A stretch of DNA of 42,793 nt from Fimbriimonadaceae bacterium (GTDB lineage Bacteria > Armatimonadota > Fimbriimonadia > Fimbriimonadales > Fimbriimonadaceae), in the NCBI GenBank assembly GCA_025934835.1, contig JAICWL010000021.1, forward strand, positions 1 to 42,793, written 5' to 3'. The notes below the pieces were generated by a model. That model was not told the DNA's origin. It searched no databases and saw only the letters and a program-made list of their open reading frames with translations. Below, one piece after another: positions 1 to 8,321 of the stretch. Position numbers and translations under genes: made by a program. The stretch's first letter is position 1, and each line of letters starts with the position of its first letter.

Positions 1-76
1 TCAAGGAGAAGTCGCAAGCGACACAATCGGAGGAAGCAATTCTCAAGTTCTAGACTGGAAACTTATTGGGGACTGG
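1..76. other. Left edge, possible C-terminal tail of a + strand gene
   Basis: These 76 bases lie beyond the stop codon of the DUF262 gene. In + frame 3 an open stretch of 16 codons ends at a TAG at about 51-53 and reads like a polar, charged protein end (KEKSQATQSEEAILKF). It could be the C-terminus of a convergent gene whose body lies left of the window. The fragment is too short to identify, and no RNA gene or repeat is visible here. Confidence 0.2.
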
Positions 77-1831
77 TCAGTGGCTTTTCGCCTCAGAACC
101 TTTTGGGCGTGGCCAGAGTTCGCAGAATTGTTGAGCCAAGTCGCGACTCCGCTCCATGATCGCCCGCTCCTCCCATGTTGCTCGTTGGGCGAGAGCACTG
201 TTCATGAGCAGCACCGTATGGTCATTAAGGTGTCCGCGCTTCGTCTGCCACGAGCCGTTTGAGATTGAGGAGTTGAGCTTTCTGGTGAGCACCGTCAGAT
301 TGCCAATGTGATCGATGAGTGCCTCACGGCGGGCCTCTGCTTCCGAATCGTCCGGATCTGGAACGGGCCAGTTCTCCCGCCACTTCTGCGGCATGATGTG
401 CTCGATCGTTAAGGGAGTGCGGACATTCCAACCATGTTCAGATTTGCCTCCCCGCAATGACTGCTCAACGCGTGACAGAACATATGCGATTCCCACACCG
501 CGCAGGTCCCCATAAGCTGATCTCTCCGTTTGTCGCCACACGATGAAGCCATCGTCGGGCCAGACAGAGCTGTTGCCTTCGTATTGAAGGAGGGCCGTCT
601 GCAACTCGGCGTTTGTCCAGGCTGAGCTGTTGAGCTTGACGATGAGGTCCGCCGTTATTCTGTTGTAGTTTTTCGTTGAGACGCAACACAGGAAACGTCG
701 AATGAGATAGCTCTCGATAGTCTCAAGCATCGAGTCGCGCTCGGACCCCGGCTGTGTGTTCGCATAGATTCCAAGGATGAGGGGATTCGGAACCGTAGCA
801 TCGAGGATGTCGAGAACGTGTCGAAGGTTGCCCGCGGCACCGGTCTTCGACTGGTCGAATTCCTTGAAGAGTGCTGCGTGCTTGGTGAAATCTGCGATGG
901 CATCTTCTGTCGATCCGAAGAGCCCATCTTGAAATGCATCACGGTAATCGCGGAATTGGTGAGCGACGACTGATTCGCTGCCAAGCCTGAAGGTCAAGTA
1001 GTACTGGAGGAAAAGGTCAAGCCTGTGCCGTTCTCGACGGCCGACACTGACCTTGCCCCGCCAATAGTCGCTGTCCGACTCGAACTGGTGCCAATGCTGG
1101 TGATAGAGCTTCTCGGTATCGAGCCCATCTGCGGCAGCTTGCCTAAACAGCAGGTTCTTGACCAGGTCGGAGGGCAGAAGGGGGGTGCCAAGGGAGTTTA
1201 GGGTCTCAAAAATCAGCTGTCCGTCGTCGTCGTTATCCAGGTCTATCGCAACGAACACAAGGTCTTGGCGAAGTGCCGAGACAAACGCGTTTGCTCTCTC
1301 CTTCGCGAGTTCATCATTGGGACCAAGCCAAGTTAATACGCTGTCCCTGAAGAAGCCCGCTGCCTCTGCGAACCTTCCTTGAGCGGTGCTGCCCGTCATC
1401 ACCTGCCGGAATGCGTCACGGTCTATGTTCGTCGGCCAAACCTTGAACTGGTGGTCGTTTGCGATCTCGAGTTCATTGCGTGTTACACGTTCGAGCAGAC
1501 GCGCGGGATGGTCAAGCCCTCGTTGTGCGAAGATCTGCTTTGCAACTTCCATCAAGATTTGCAAGGTTGTCATTCGCTGCTGCCCATCGATGATCTCGCG
1601 CGAGGGGACTGTGCCGGTCGAACCGTGGAGCTTATCGAGGACGATGGCGCCCATGAAGTACGGTCTCGGATTCTTACCGTTGAGCCGTCGGTTCACGACC
1701 TCGGATAACGCATTCCACAGTGGCTCCCAGTTCTCAACCTGGTTCCACACGTACGGGCGCTGGAACAGAGGAGCCACGAATCGTATGTCGGGGCTGAGGA
1801 TCTCACTCAGCGTGCGTTTGTCAGCCTGCAT
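77..1831 (-). CDS. DUF262/DUF1524 (GmrSD-like) HNH nuclease family protein
   Basis: The 584-residue product has the two-part layout of single-chain GmrSD-like proteins. The N-terminal DUF262 domain (ParB/Srx-like fold, nucleotide-dependent) shows QRPYVW at residues 24-29 and IDGQQRMTTL at 81-90. The C-terminal DUF1524 HNH-type nuclease domain shows TIEHIMPQKW followed by HIGNLTVL and NS.I...W. In the known GmrSD and BrxU families these domains give modification-dependent (type IV) restriction of phage DNA with modified cytosines. Here that role is inferred from domain order only. Both signature motifs look intact, so it is probably functional. It starts at an ATG with a weak AAGG upstream. 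It follows the DUF2971 gene on the same strand after a 31-base gap, and both lie between a tRNA-Arg and the window edge, suggesting an accessory or defence segment. GC content looks lower than in the genes to the right. Confidence 0.85.
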   Translation of the reverse strand: MQADKRTLSEILSPDIRFVAPLFQRPYVWNQVENWEPLWNALSEVVNRRLNGKNPRPYFMGAIVLDKLHGSTGTVPSREIIDGQQRMTTLQILMEVAKQIFAQRGLDHPARLLERVTRNELEIANDHQFKVWPTNIDRDAFRQVMTGSTAQGRFAEAAGFFRDSVLTWLGPNDELAKERANAFVSALRQDLVFVAIDLDNDDDGQLIFETLNSLGTPLLPSDLVKNLLFRQAAADGLDTEKLYHQHWHQFESDSDYWRGKVSVGRRERHRLDLFLQYYLTFRLGSESVVAHQFRDYRDAFQDGLFGSTEDAIADFTKHAALFKEFDQSKTGAAGNLRHVLDILDATVPNPLILGIYANTQPGSERDSMLETIESYLIRRFLCCVSTKNYNRITADLIVKLNSSAWTNAELQTALLQYEGNSSVWPDDGFIVWRQTERSAYGDLRGVGIAYVLSRVEQSLRGGKSEHGWNVRTPLTIEHIMPQKWRENWPVPDPDDSEAEARREALIDHIGNLTVLTRKLNSSISNGSWQTKRGHLNDHTVLLMNSALAQRATWEERAIMERSRDLAQQFCELWPRPKGSEAKSH

Positions 1832-1862
1832 CCTTATCTAACTCTTTACGTGCTGTCTGAGG

Positions 1863-2765
1863 TTATGCCAATTCCAGACCAAGAGAGTATCCATCGTTCA
1901 CAACTCGATATAGACGGATGTGGGAACAGTCCTTGTCGCTGATTGATTCACGAATGAAACGCTCGTCATCTTCAGAAGTCCTGGCCCCGAGAACAACTTC
2001 TTTAACGGCGCCTGCCGGAAAACTGAAGAGGCATACAGCAAAAGGTTTCTGATCGAGAATCTCATCTGCATGCTCCAGCCGCCGTAAGGCGCGCCACTCC
2101 TTTTCATAAGACCAGCAGCTCGGTTTAGTAAACAATATTGCCAAGTCGTTTTCTTCTGAGCGACCTGGCTCAAGGAGCTCTGGCTTCGTATCAGCGTAAG
2201 TAACCTTTTGCAGAGGTGCTGTTAGAGACTCCCAATTCGCCGGAGAAAAGAATGGGTCCTCCCCGTCGAAACCAATCAGGAACCCACGGTCTCCGGCACC
2301 GTAATGACCCCAAAGTAGTTGAACAAGAGGATCTTCTGACAGGGACAGCACTCCAAACTTATCGTTAACCTTGGAGGACATTATCTTTCCAAGTTCATCC
2401 TTCAATCGACCCGCATCCGCAATTTGTTGAGCAACGAGCTCCTCATAAAACCTTCTGAACTCCGGAAGTTGGTGGGACACAGAGGACAAGTTATGTTGAA
2501 CGAAGTCATCTTCCGAGACTGCCAGCTGAACCGCTGCTGGCAGAGTTCCATACTTACGGCGAAACGTATCAGCAAGAAACGCCTCGACGGGGATGGACTT
2601 GAGAATCGGAGCGATCTGGTGCTCCACAAACTGCTTTGTAAACTCAGCGGAGACCTGAGGCGCGCCTTCATGCGGATCATTCAAGTCCGCGGGCTGAGAG
2701 AAGCGAATTCTTCTATCGACCAGCGTGGACAAACGGCTCGGTGCAAGATACTTGTAGAGCGTCAA
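1863..2765 (-). CDS. DUF2971 domain-containing protein
   Basis: The 300-residue product matches the DUF2971 family. It opens with LYKYLAP and then RRIRFSQPADLNDPHEG, the usual N-terminal signature. The middle carries VLSLSEDPLVQLLWGHYGAGDRGFLIGFD, the family's most conserved block, and a later CWSYEKEWRALR also fits. The biochemical role of the family is unknown. Members are common in phage-defence and other variable islands, which agrees with the neighbouring DUF262 nuclease. The start codon is TTG at 2765: the frame is closed by a stop 39 bases upstream with no ATG or GTG between, and the family N-terminus aligns here. No clear Shine-Dalgarno is visible. A hand count of 1861-1920 gives 27 G/C in 60, well below the housekeeping genes, which suggests horizontal acquisition. 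Confidence 0.85.
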   Translation of the reverse strand: MTLYKYLAPSRLSTLVDRRIRFSQPADLNDPHEGAPQVSAEFTKQFVEHQIAPILKSIPVEAFLADTFRRKYGTLPAAVQLAVSEDDFVQHNLSSVSHQLPEFRRFYEELVAQQIADAGRLKDELGKIMSSKVNDKFGVLSLSEDPLVQLLWGHYGAGDRGFLIGFDGEDPFFSPANWESLTAPLQKVTYADTKPELLEPGRSEENDLAILFTKPSCWSYEKEWRALRRLEHADEILDQKPFAVCLFSFPAGAVKEVVLGARTSEDDERFIRESISDKDCSHIRLYRVVNDGYSLGLELA

Positions 2766-2940
2766 GGTGAGGGTTAGGCTACCAGGCTCATGTGTGTTGG
2801 TTCATAGGTGTCGAGTCGTGGAGTGGTTCGTGGTGTGGTCTAACCTGAAGAATCTGTCCGGCAGTCGGTGCAAACGGCAGCGGCAGCGCTGGGCAGGCAC
2901 AACTGCTGAGTTGATTTGTGCAAGTTTTGAAGCCAAAACT

Positions 2941-3016
2941 TGGCGGCCTCGGAGGGACTCGAACCCCCGACGCCCTCCTTAGGACGGAGGCGCTCTATCC
3001 TCTGAGCTACGAGGCC
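2941..3016 (-). tRNA. tRNA-Arg (anticodon CCT)
   Basis: On the minus strand the sequence folds as a complete cloverleaf. The acceptor arm GGCCTCG pairs with CGAGGCC; the D arm is TAGCTCAGAGGATAGAGC. The anticodon stem CCTCC/GGAGG encloses the seven-base loop GTCCTAA, so the anticodon is CCT and reads codon AGG. The T arm contains GGGTTCGAGTCCC, and the 3' CCA is encoded (2941-2943). The gene is 76 bases. Position 32 is G, which is unusual but tolerated. Its 3' end faces the DUF2971/DUF262 segment, the side on which tRNA-targeting integrases insert islands. Confidence 0.95.
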
Positions 3017-3074
3017 GCGCGAAGGCTCAGTTTACCGTCTCCCAGCTCCACCCCAAGCCAACCCACCGGGCACG

Positions 3075-3108
3075 AAAAAGCCCGGCTACTCATTCGAGAC
3101 GCCGGGCT
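3075..3108 (-). terminator. Rho-independent terminator after rpsL-rpsG
   Basis: On the minus strand the stem AGCCCGG (3102-3108) pairs with CCGGGCT (3079-3085) across a loop of about 16 bases and is followed by TTTTT (3075-3079). It begins 12 bases beyond the rpsG stop, so it ends the rpsL-rpsG transcript before the tRNA gene. No fusA or tuf gene follows. Confidence 0.85.
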
Positions 3109-3119
3109 CCTCCAAGACT

Positions 3120-3590
3120 CTAGAATCGGTAGTGCGCGAACGCCTTGTTGGCTTCCGCCATGCGATGCGTATCTTCTCGCTTCTTGATCGTACTCCCCGT
3201 GCCGTTGTAGGCGTCCAGCAGTTCGGCCGCCAGCCGGTCGATCATGGTCTTACCACTGCGCTTGCGCGCTGCGCCGATCAGCCACCGCAAAGCCAGCGTG
3301 CGGCGTCGATCCGGCCGGACCTCCATCGGTACCTGATACGTTTGGCCGCCGACGCGCCGGGGCCGAACCTCGACGGCGGGCATGGCGTTCTGAAGCGCCT
3401 TATCGAAAACTTCGTTCGCCGGAACGCCGGCGCGCTCTTCGCAGAGCTTCATGGCTCCGTAGAAAATCTTTTCGGCCGTTACCTTCTTGCCGTCCACCAT
3501 CATGCGGTTGATGAACCGGGTGATCATCTCCGACCCGTAAATCGGGTCGGGTACGGGCGGTCGCTTGGGGGCAGCTCCTTTTCGCGGCAT
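3120..3590 (-). CDS. rpsG: 30S ribosomal protein S7
   Basis: The 156-residue product is full-length S7 of the bacterial type. It opens with [11 protein letters not shown], then shows [18 protein letters not shown], the conserved [15 protein letters not shown] motif, [16 protein letters not shown], and the ending [16 protein letters not shown]7 nucleates assembly of the 16S rRNA 3' domain and is the translational autoregulator of the str operon in E. coli. The start codon overlaps the rpsL stop as TAATG, implying translational coupling. An intrinsic terminator follows directly, so in this genome the str operon here consists of rpsL and rpsG only. Confidence 0.99.
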   Translation of the reverse strand: MPRKGAAPKRPPVPDPIYGSEMITRFINRMMVDGKKVTAEKIFYGAMKLCEERAGVPANEVFDKALQNAMPAVEVRPRRVGGQTYQVPMEVRPDRRRTLALRWLIGAARKRSGKTMIDRLAAELLDAYNGTGSTIKKREDTHRMAEANKAFAHYRF

Positions 3591-3982
3591 TACTTCTTGC
3601 CTCCGGGAGCAGCCTTCGGACGCTTAGTGCCGTACTTGGATCGGCCCTGCATCCGCTTGCTCGTGCCGGCAGTCTGCTGGGTACCGCGCACGATGTGATA
3701 GCGCACACCCGGCAGATCTTTTACGCGTCCGCCGCGCACCAGCACCACCGAGTGCTCCTGAAGGTTGTGGCCCTCGCCGGGAATGTATGCCGTTACTTCG
3801 ATGCCGTTCGTCAATCGCACGCGGGCGGTCTTCCTAAGCGCCGAGTTCGGCTTCTTGGGAGTCATCGTTCGGACGACCGTGCAAACTCCCCGCTTGAACG
3901 GGTTGTTCTTCAGGGCCGGCGACTTCGACTTGACCTTAGGGGCGCTTCGCCCTTTGCGTACCAATTGGTTAACGGTCGGCAT
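3590..3982 (-). CDS. rpsL: 30S ribosomal protein S12
   Basis: The 130-residue product carries the invariant S12 blocks: [62 protein letters not shown] and [12 protein letters not shown]12 sits at the decoding centre of the 30S subunit. The lysines linked to streptomycin sensitivity are present (K43/K44 in PKKPNS and K88 in GRVKDLP), as is the adjacent D89, which is methylthiolated in other bacteria, so no resistance mutation is visible. The ATG is preceded by AGAGGA at a normal distance. It heads the rpsL-rpsG transcript. A terminator-like hairpin lies in its leader, 38 bases upstream of the start. Confidence 0.99.
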   Translation of the reverse strand: MPTVNQLVRKGRSAPKVKSKSPALKNNPFKRGVCTVVRTMTPKKPNSALRKTARVRLTNGIEVTAYIPGEGHNLQEHSVVLVRGGRVKDLPGVRYHIVRGTQQTAGTSKRMQGRSKYGTKRPKAAPGGKK

Positions 3983-4020
3983 TCATTCCTCTGTCCATAT
4001 TGTTCGTATTTTGGGGCAGC

Positions 4021-4051
4021 AAAAAACCCCTTTCGTTCGACACGGCAGGGG
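4021..4051 (-). promoter_or_regulatory. Terminator-like hairpin (possible attenuator) in rpsL leader
   Basis: On the minus strand CCCCT (4047-4051) can pair with AGGGG (4027-4031). An inner TCG/CGA stem is possible, and six Ts follow (4021-4026). The next gene upstream, lysS, is divergent, so no minus-strand gene precedes the hairpin for it to terminate. The simplest reading is an attenuator within the rpsL 5' leader. The outer stem is only 5 bp, so chance remains possible. Confidence 0.4.
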
Positions 4052-4148
4052 CTGGATGGACTCGCTATTGCGTTATTGTTTCGTAACGAGCGAACCTGCC
4101 ACGCCTCCTGGTCGAGTAAATCCGGGCACAATTGCGCCCAGATAGAAG

Positions 4149-5759
4149 ATGAGTATGACACGCCCCGGTGAACCTGTCAAGCCCAAGCGCGCGGCGCGGC
4201 GCATAGTAAACTCCGCCGTTCACATGAGCGACGAAGCGATCCGAGACGTTCGGCTTGCCAAGCTGGCCAAAATGCGCGAGCTGGGCTACGATCCTTATCG
4301 CACCGAGAAGTTCGCGTCCACCGATTCCGCCACGGGGCTGCTCGCAAATTTCAAGGAGGGCAACCAGGTCAAGTTCGCCGGTCGAGTGGTTTCGTACCGG
4401 CTCATGGGAAAGGCAGGTTTCGCGCACGTAAGCGACGGCGATGCGAAGATCCAGGCGTACTTCCGAAAGGACGACCTGGGCGAGCCGGCCTGGGACGTGT
4501 TCTCGCTGCTCGACGTGGGAGATCACGTCGGCGTCGAGGGCGAGCTTTTCCTCACCAAGACCGGCGAGAAGTCGATTCACGTCCGCAGTCTGACGCCGCT
4601 CAGCAAGGCACTGCACAACCTCCCGATCGGCAAAGAGAAGGATGGGCACGTTTGGTACGGCCTCAGCGACGTGGATCAGCGGTACCGGCACCGGCATCTG
4701 GATCTCGTCACAAACGCGGAGGCCAGAGAGACTCTGGTCAACCGGGCAAAAATCACCCGCGCCGTACGGCACTATTTCGACTCGCAAGGGTATCTGGAGG
4801 TCGAAACGCCCATATTGCAGTTCGTAGCCGGCGGGGCGATGGCGACTCCCTTCCTCACGCACTACAACGCGTACGATTCGGACGTAAAGCTGCGCATATC
4901 TCTGGAGCTTTACCTAAAGCGGCTGATCTGCGGCGACCTGCCGCGCGTGTACGAAATCGGACGGGTGTTCCGGAACGAGGGCGTCTCGAATCGGCACAAT
5001 CCCGAGTTCACGCTGCTCGAATTCTACGAGGCCTACGCGGACATGGAGACGATGATGAGGCGGGTCGAAGAGTGCTTCCACTTCGTAGCGGAAGAGGTAT
5101 TCGGCTCGGCGGTCATCGAGCTTCCGCCGACCGAAGATGGGGCCGAGCGCTCGCTGGATTTTTCGAAGCCCTGGCGCCGGGTGGACCTGTTGCATGAGAT
5201 CGAAGAGCAGACCGGACTGACCGCGGAGGACTTGCGCGATTTCGAGCGCGCCATCGCGCGGGCGAAAGAGCTGGGGATTCCGGCCAAAGCCCGTCAAGCG
5301 GGCGGTGTTCTCGACCTGGGCTCCGAGAAGCACCTGGGCGGGCTCATCGAGAAGCTCCTGGAAGTGTTCGTCGAGCCCGGGCTCCAGCAGCCGGCGTTCG
5401 TGGTGGGGTACCCGATCGAGTCATCGCCGCTAGCAAAGAAGGATTTCGACCGGCCAGGCATCACGCGCAGGTTCGAGGGATACGTGCTCGGCCGCGAAGT
5501 GTGCAACGCGTTCAGCGAGATCAACGACCCGATCGACCAGCGCGAGCGCTTCGAACAGCAGCTCCGCGAGGCGGCCAAGGGCGACGACGAGGCGCATCCG
5601 ATGGACGAGGAGTTCCTTTTCGCGCTGGAGTGCGGCATGCCTCCCACCGGCGGATGCGGGATCGGCATCGATCGCATGGCAATGCTGCTGACGGGCGCCG
5701 ACGTCGTGCGCGAAGTGCTCTTCTTTCCGACCATGCGGCCGACATCGTCGCCGGATTAA
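4149..5759 (+). CDS. lysS: Lysyl-tRNA synthetase, class II
   Basis: This cytoplasmic enzyme charges tRNA-Lys with lysine using ATP. The order is an N-terminal OB-fold anticodon-binding domain (residues about 70-160, with FAGRVVSYRLMGKAGFAHVSDG) followed by the class II catalytic core. Motif 2 is FRNEGVSNRHNPEFTLLEFYEAY near residue 273, and motif 3 is GCGIGIDRMAMLLTG near residue 502. HNLPIGKEKDGHVWYGLSDVDQRYRHRHLDL is typical of bacterial LysRS. At 536 residues it is slightly longer than the usual 490-505. The first 25 residues are basic and poorly conserved, so the ATG at 4224 (MSDEAIRDVRLAK) is a plausible alternative start; neither start has a strong Shine-Dalgarno. It is divergent from rpsL and convergent with the secreted protein to its right. 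Confidence 0.98.
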   Translation: MSMTRPGEPVKPKRAARRIVNSAVHMSDEAIRDVRLAKLAKMRELGYDPYRTEKFASTDSATGLLANFKEGNQVKFAGRVVSYRLMGKAGFAHVSDGDAKIQAYFRKDDLGEPAWDVFSLLDVGDHVGVEGELFLTKTGEKSIHVRSLTPLSKALHNLPIGKEKDGHVWYGLSDVDQRYRHRHLDLVTNAEARETLVNRAKITRAVRHYFDSQGYLEVETPILQFVAGGAMATPFLTHYNAYDSDVKLRISLELYLKRLICGDLPRVYEIGRVFRNEGVSNRHNPEFTLLEFYEAYADMETMMRRVEECFHFVAEEVFGSAVIELPPTEDGAERSLDFSKPWRRVDLLHEIEEQTGLTAEDLRDFERAIARAKELGIPAKARQAGGVLDLGSEKHLGGLIEKLLEVFVEPGLQQPAFVVGYPIESSPLAKKDFDRPGITRRFEGYVLGREVCNAFSEINDPIDQRERFEQQLREAAKGDDEAHPMDEEFLFALECGMPPTGGCGIGIDRMAMLLTGADVVREVLFFPTMRPTSSPD

Positions 5760-5811
5760 GCTGGTCGTTTCCTGGATGGCCGAACCAAGCAAAGCGGGCC
5801 CTCGGCCCCGA

Positions 5812-6954
5812 TCAGCCGCCGCCACCGGGGGGCGAGGCAGGCGCGAAATTAAGCTGCCGGGTCGAGCCGTCCGCGTTTCGCAAGGTCACCGAATAGCCCG
5901 TTCGAACCAGTCCGAAAAGCCGCGACACCAGGCGCATATCGTCGTGCCCGTCGCCCCGGAGCGCCTTCAGGAACTTGTCGACCGGTGCGCCGGCGAATTC
6001 GACGACGGCCTTGCCTTCCAGGTCCCCGAGTTGGGCCACTCCGGCCAGATTCGGGATGGCTGCCAGCGTCAGATTCTCGCCATCGATCGTAAACGGCACA
6101 CGCACAACCCTGGAAAGGAACAGACTCAGTTCGCCATCCCTCGAGAAAGCTTCGACATACAGCTTCTTGTTCAGAAAATCGTAAAGCAATCGGCGCTTCG
6201 CAAACAAGAGTGGGTCGAGTGTCGCACCGGCTTGGGCCGATGCCCACCGAGCATCTTCGTTTGTGCTGAAAAACGGCCAAGCAACGCTGTAGCTGCCCAC
6301 GTCCATGCTTGGCGCAATGGCTTCCGATAGACTGTCGAGTCCGGGAACCATCATGATGTGCGTGTCGCCCGGCTTGAACCGTGCCCCGCTCGAATAGTAT
6401 TGAAACGAGATAATGCCGGTAGTCTTGATCCCGCCCACCGAAACGGGCAAGGTGTACGCTCCGTGCGCGAATGTCATCGGAAGCGCCACGGCACGTGGCC
6501 CTTGGGGTTGTTTCCAGGCGGGATAGTGCGCCACCCAGCTCTCCGCTTCCGACTTCGGCAGTCCTTTCGGCCAGATCGTAAGTGTCGAATCCGTGCTGTC
6601 GAAGCCGACGGCTTTGCCTCTTAGAAAGTCCTGGCCGAGCACACCTTCGACGCCAGCCGACAAACCCTGGGCGTACGGTTGCACCATCGGAGAGAACTGG
6701 AGCTTGCCAAGATCGACTCCGCCGCCTGTTAGGTCCAGTCCTTGGCTCTTTCCGGCCGCGACGCTCCTTTTCATCGATTCCGTCGCGAGCGGACTGAGGG
6801 CGAACTTTCGCGGGGAGTCGCTCCCGACTTGCAAAGTGACGACCGGAAGGCCGGCCTCGAGTGATACGGGCACCCGCACCGACGGGTTTTGCGCCTGTGC
6901 GGCCGCAAGTACGGAGAGTGCTAGAAGCGTGGTAGTTGGGTTCACGGCGGTCAC
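5812..6954 (-). CDS. Secreted retropepsin-like protein lacking the catalytic Asp motif
   Basis: The product has a signal-peptide-like N-terminus (TTTLLALSVLAAAQA, probable cleavage after AQA) and then a domain resembling bacterial aspartyl proteases of the retropepsin clan. The most telling part is GVLGQDFLRGKAVGFDSTDSTLTIWP, which matches the second half of such domains (G-x-LG-x-DFL followed by a beta strand). The place where D-T/S-G should occur reads FALSPLATESM, so the catalytic aspartate is missing. The C-terminal quarter, with a VVEFAGAPVDKFLKAL segment and the ending VTLRNADGSTRQLNF, is PDZ-like. It is probably a binding or scaffold protein rather than a protease. The start chosen is GTG at 6954, which gives a good signal peptide. 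GTG at 6945 is equally possible, and the frame stays open to GTG 7017 without gaining a sensible N-terminus. It lies 87 bases downstream of the beta-helix gene and probably shares its transcript. Confidence 0.65.
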   Translation of the reverse strand: MTAVNPTTTLLALSVLAAAQAQNPSVRVPVSLEAGLPVVTLQVGSDSPRKFALSPLATESMKRSVAAGKSQGLDLTGGGVDLGKLQFSPMVQPYAQGLSAGVEGVLGQDFLRGKAVGFDSTDSTLTIWPKGLPKSEAESWVAHYPAWKQPQGPRAVALPMTFAHGAYTLPVSVGGIKTTGIISFQYYSSGARFKPGDTHIMMVPGLDSLSEAIAPSMDVGSYSVAWPFFSTNEDARWASAQAGATLDPLLFAKRRLLYDFLNKKLYVEAFSRDGELSLFLSRVVRVPFTIDGENLTLAAIPNLAGVAQLGDLEGKAVVEFAGAPVDKFLKALRGDGHDDMRLVSRLFGLVRTGYSVTLRNADGSTRQLNFAPASPPGGGG

Positions 6955-7041
6955 GAATAAGGCACTACTTGGAGCTGAGGATAACACTCCCGCCGTCCCA
7001 GCGCAGCCTTTTGCCACACTTTTTCGTCTTTCAACACGCGT

Positions 7042-8265
7042 TCAGAGCTTCCGAAAGTCTGCGACTCGCAGATCCTTTGGAGTCATGGAGTCGCTTAGCA
7101 CCACCTTGCCTGCCCCGGGCCCGATGCGCACGTCGAGCTTGTCCTCTCGGAAAGAGCAGCCGCGAATCATCGCGTTCCCGCCAAGGATGTCGATGGCCGG
7201 TTGGTCGCCCTGCTTCCCTCCCCATTGCACCAGCGTGCAATCCGACAGACTGGTCACGCCCTTGCCGTCGATCACTGCCACACGATTGCATGGTCCCCAA
7301 AAGGCACAGTTCGACAACTTAACCTCGCCGGTGTTCGATGCGGACACACGCAACATCGTGGGGTCGGGGCCGTGAAACGACACGAACTCGCCGTTCGTGA
7401 TGAGCAATCCGAAAGGGGCGCACTGGTCCACTTGGATCGCCGTGAAGCTGTCGTCGGCGCCGATGCCCACGAAGTTGCCGTTGCACGATCCGTTCGCCGT
7501 CTCGATGAACCGGTACCCAACGTTGTAGCCAAACGCGAACGTGTTCAGGCAGTATTGCCAGTCGGACCGGCCGAATATGAAAGCCTCACCGTGCTCCTGC
7601 TGCCAATTCAGCACAGCGGGCTGCACGCTCCACCAGGGGTTGAAGTGCACATTCTCGATGCGGCCGATGTCGTAGATCGCATCCACGAAGATGCCGCGTC
7701 GCAGGGGCTGCCCCTGGACGTTGCGAATGAGGTGGCGCTCATTTTGTGAGGCGTCGATGCCATTGTACGGATTGAGCAGCTCCACGTCGAGCACAGCCGG
7801 ATTCTTGCCGCGCATGGCGATAGCGTAAGGGTAGGCCTCGGGCTGCTTGGCGGGATCCTGGTCCGGATAGTAGATCACCACGCCCTTCAGCGTGTCGTTG
7901 GTGCTCACCGTGACGAAAGGAGGGCCCGCCTCCGAGCCGCGCCCGCCTTGTACTAGAAAAGTGGTGCCGCCGTCGGTCGGCTTGGGCAGCCCTTTGTCGC
8001 GGATGCCGTTGTGCGCGGGAACGGACTGCCAGGAGCCGATCAGCGCCACGCCCGGAGGCATGTCGAGCGAGCCCTTGAAGTCGTAGTTTCCAGGCGGAGC
8101 GTACACCGTGCCGCCTTGGCCGGCGGCGGTCAGCGCCCGCTGAAATGCTGCCGTGTCATCCGTGTGGCCGTCCCCTTTGGCGCCGAACGTGTGAACGTCG
8201 ATTGCGCCTTGAGGCGCCTGTTGGGACGACAGAAGCACCGCGAGCAAGCCTGCGAGCAATATCAC
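7042..8265 (-). CDS. Secreted pectate-lyase-superfamily (right-handed beta-helix) protein
   Basis: The 407-residue product starts with a short hydrophobic signal peptide (MILLAGLLAVLLSS). It then has IDVHTFGAKGDGHTDDTAAFQRAL followed by GGTVYAPPGNYDFKGSLDMPPGVALIG. This is the hallmark opening of the Pectate_lyase_3 / GH28-like parallel beta-helix fold (GAKGDG.TDDT). The rest repeats short beta-helix rungs (VLDVELLNPYNGID, GRIENVHFNPWW, VKLSNCAFWGPCN, MIRGCSFREDKLDV). Such proteins bind or cleave polysaccharides outside the cytoplasm. No specific pectinase active site could be assigned, so the substrate is unknown. The start is GTG at 8265 with GAAAGG just upstream. It is followed on the same strand by the retropepsin-like gene. 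Confidence 0.8.
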   Translation of the reverse strand: MILLAGLLAVLLSSQQAPQGAIDVHTFGAKGDGHTDDTAAFQRALTAAGQGGTVYAPPGNYDFKGSLDMPPGVALIGSWQSVPAHNGIRDKGLPKPTDGGTTFLVQGGRGSEAGPPFVTVSTNDTLKGVVIYYPDQDPAKQPEAYPYAIAMRGKNPAVLDVELLNPYNGIDASQNERHLIRNVQGQPLRRGIFVDAIYDIGRIENVHFNPWWSVQPAVLNWQQEHGEAFIFGRSDWQYCLNTFAFGYNVGYRFIETANGSCNGNFVGIGADDSFTAIQVDQCAPFGLLITNGEFVSFHGPDPTMLRVSASNTGEVKLSNCAFWGPCNRVAVIDGKGVTSLSDCTLVQWGGKQGDQPAIDILGGNAMIRGCSFREDKLDVRIGPGAGKVVLSDSMTPKDLRVADFRKL

Positions 8266-8321
8266 ACCTTTCGGGACGAATCAGCCGCCCGGAAAGAGTT
8301 GTGACATCGCGAAGACCGGCT

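Noticed and set aside
2941-3016. Searching 1-2940 for a second copy of the tRNA 3' end as an att site
   Set aside because: No second copy was seen by eye, so an attachment site is not claimed inside the window.
5776-5811. GGGCC-ctc-GGCCC hairpin after lysS
   Set aside because: Short GC stem with no T-tract; it could aid convergent termination but is not supported as a terminator.
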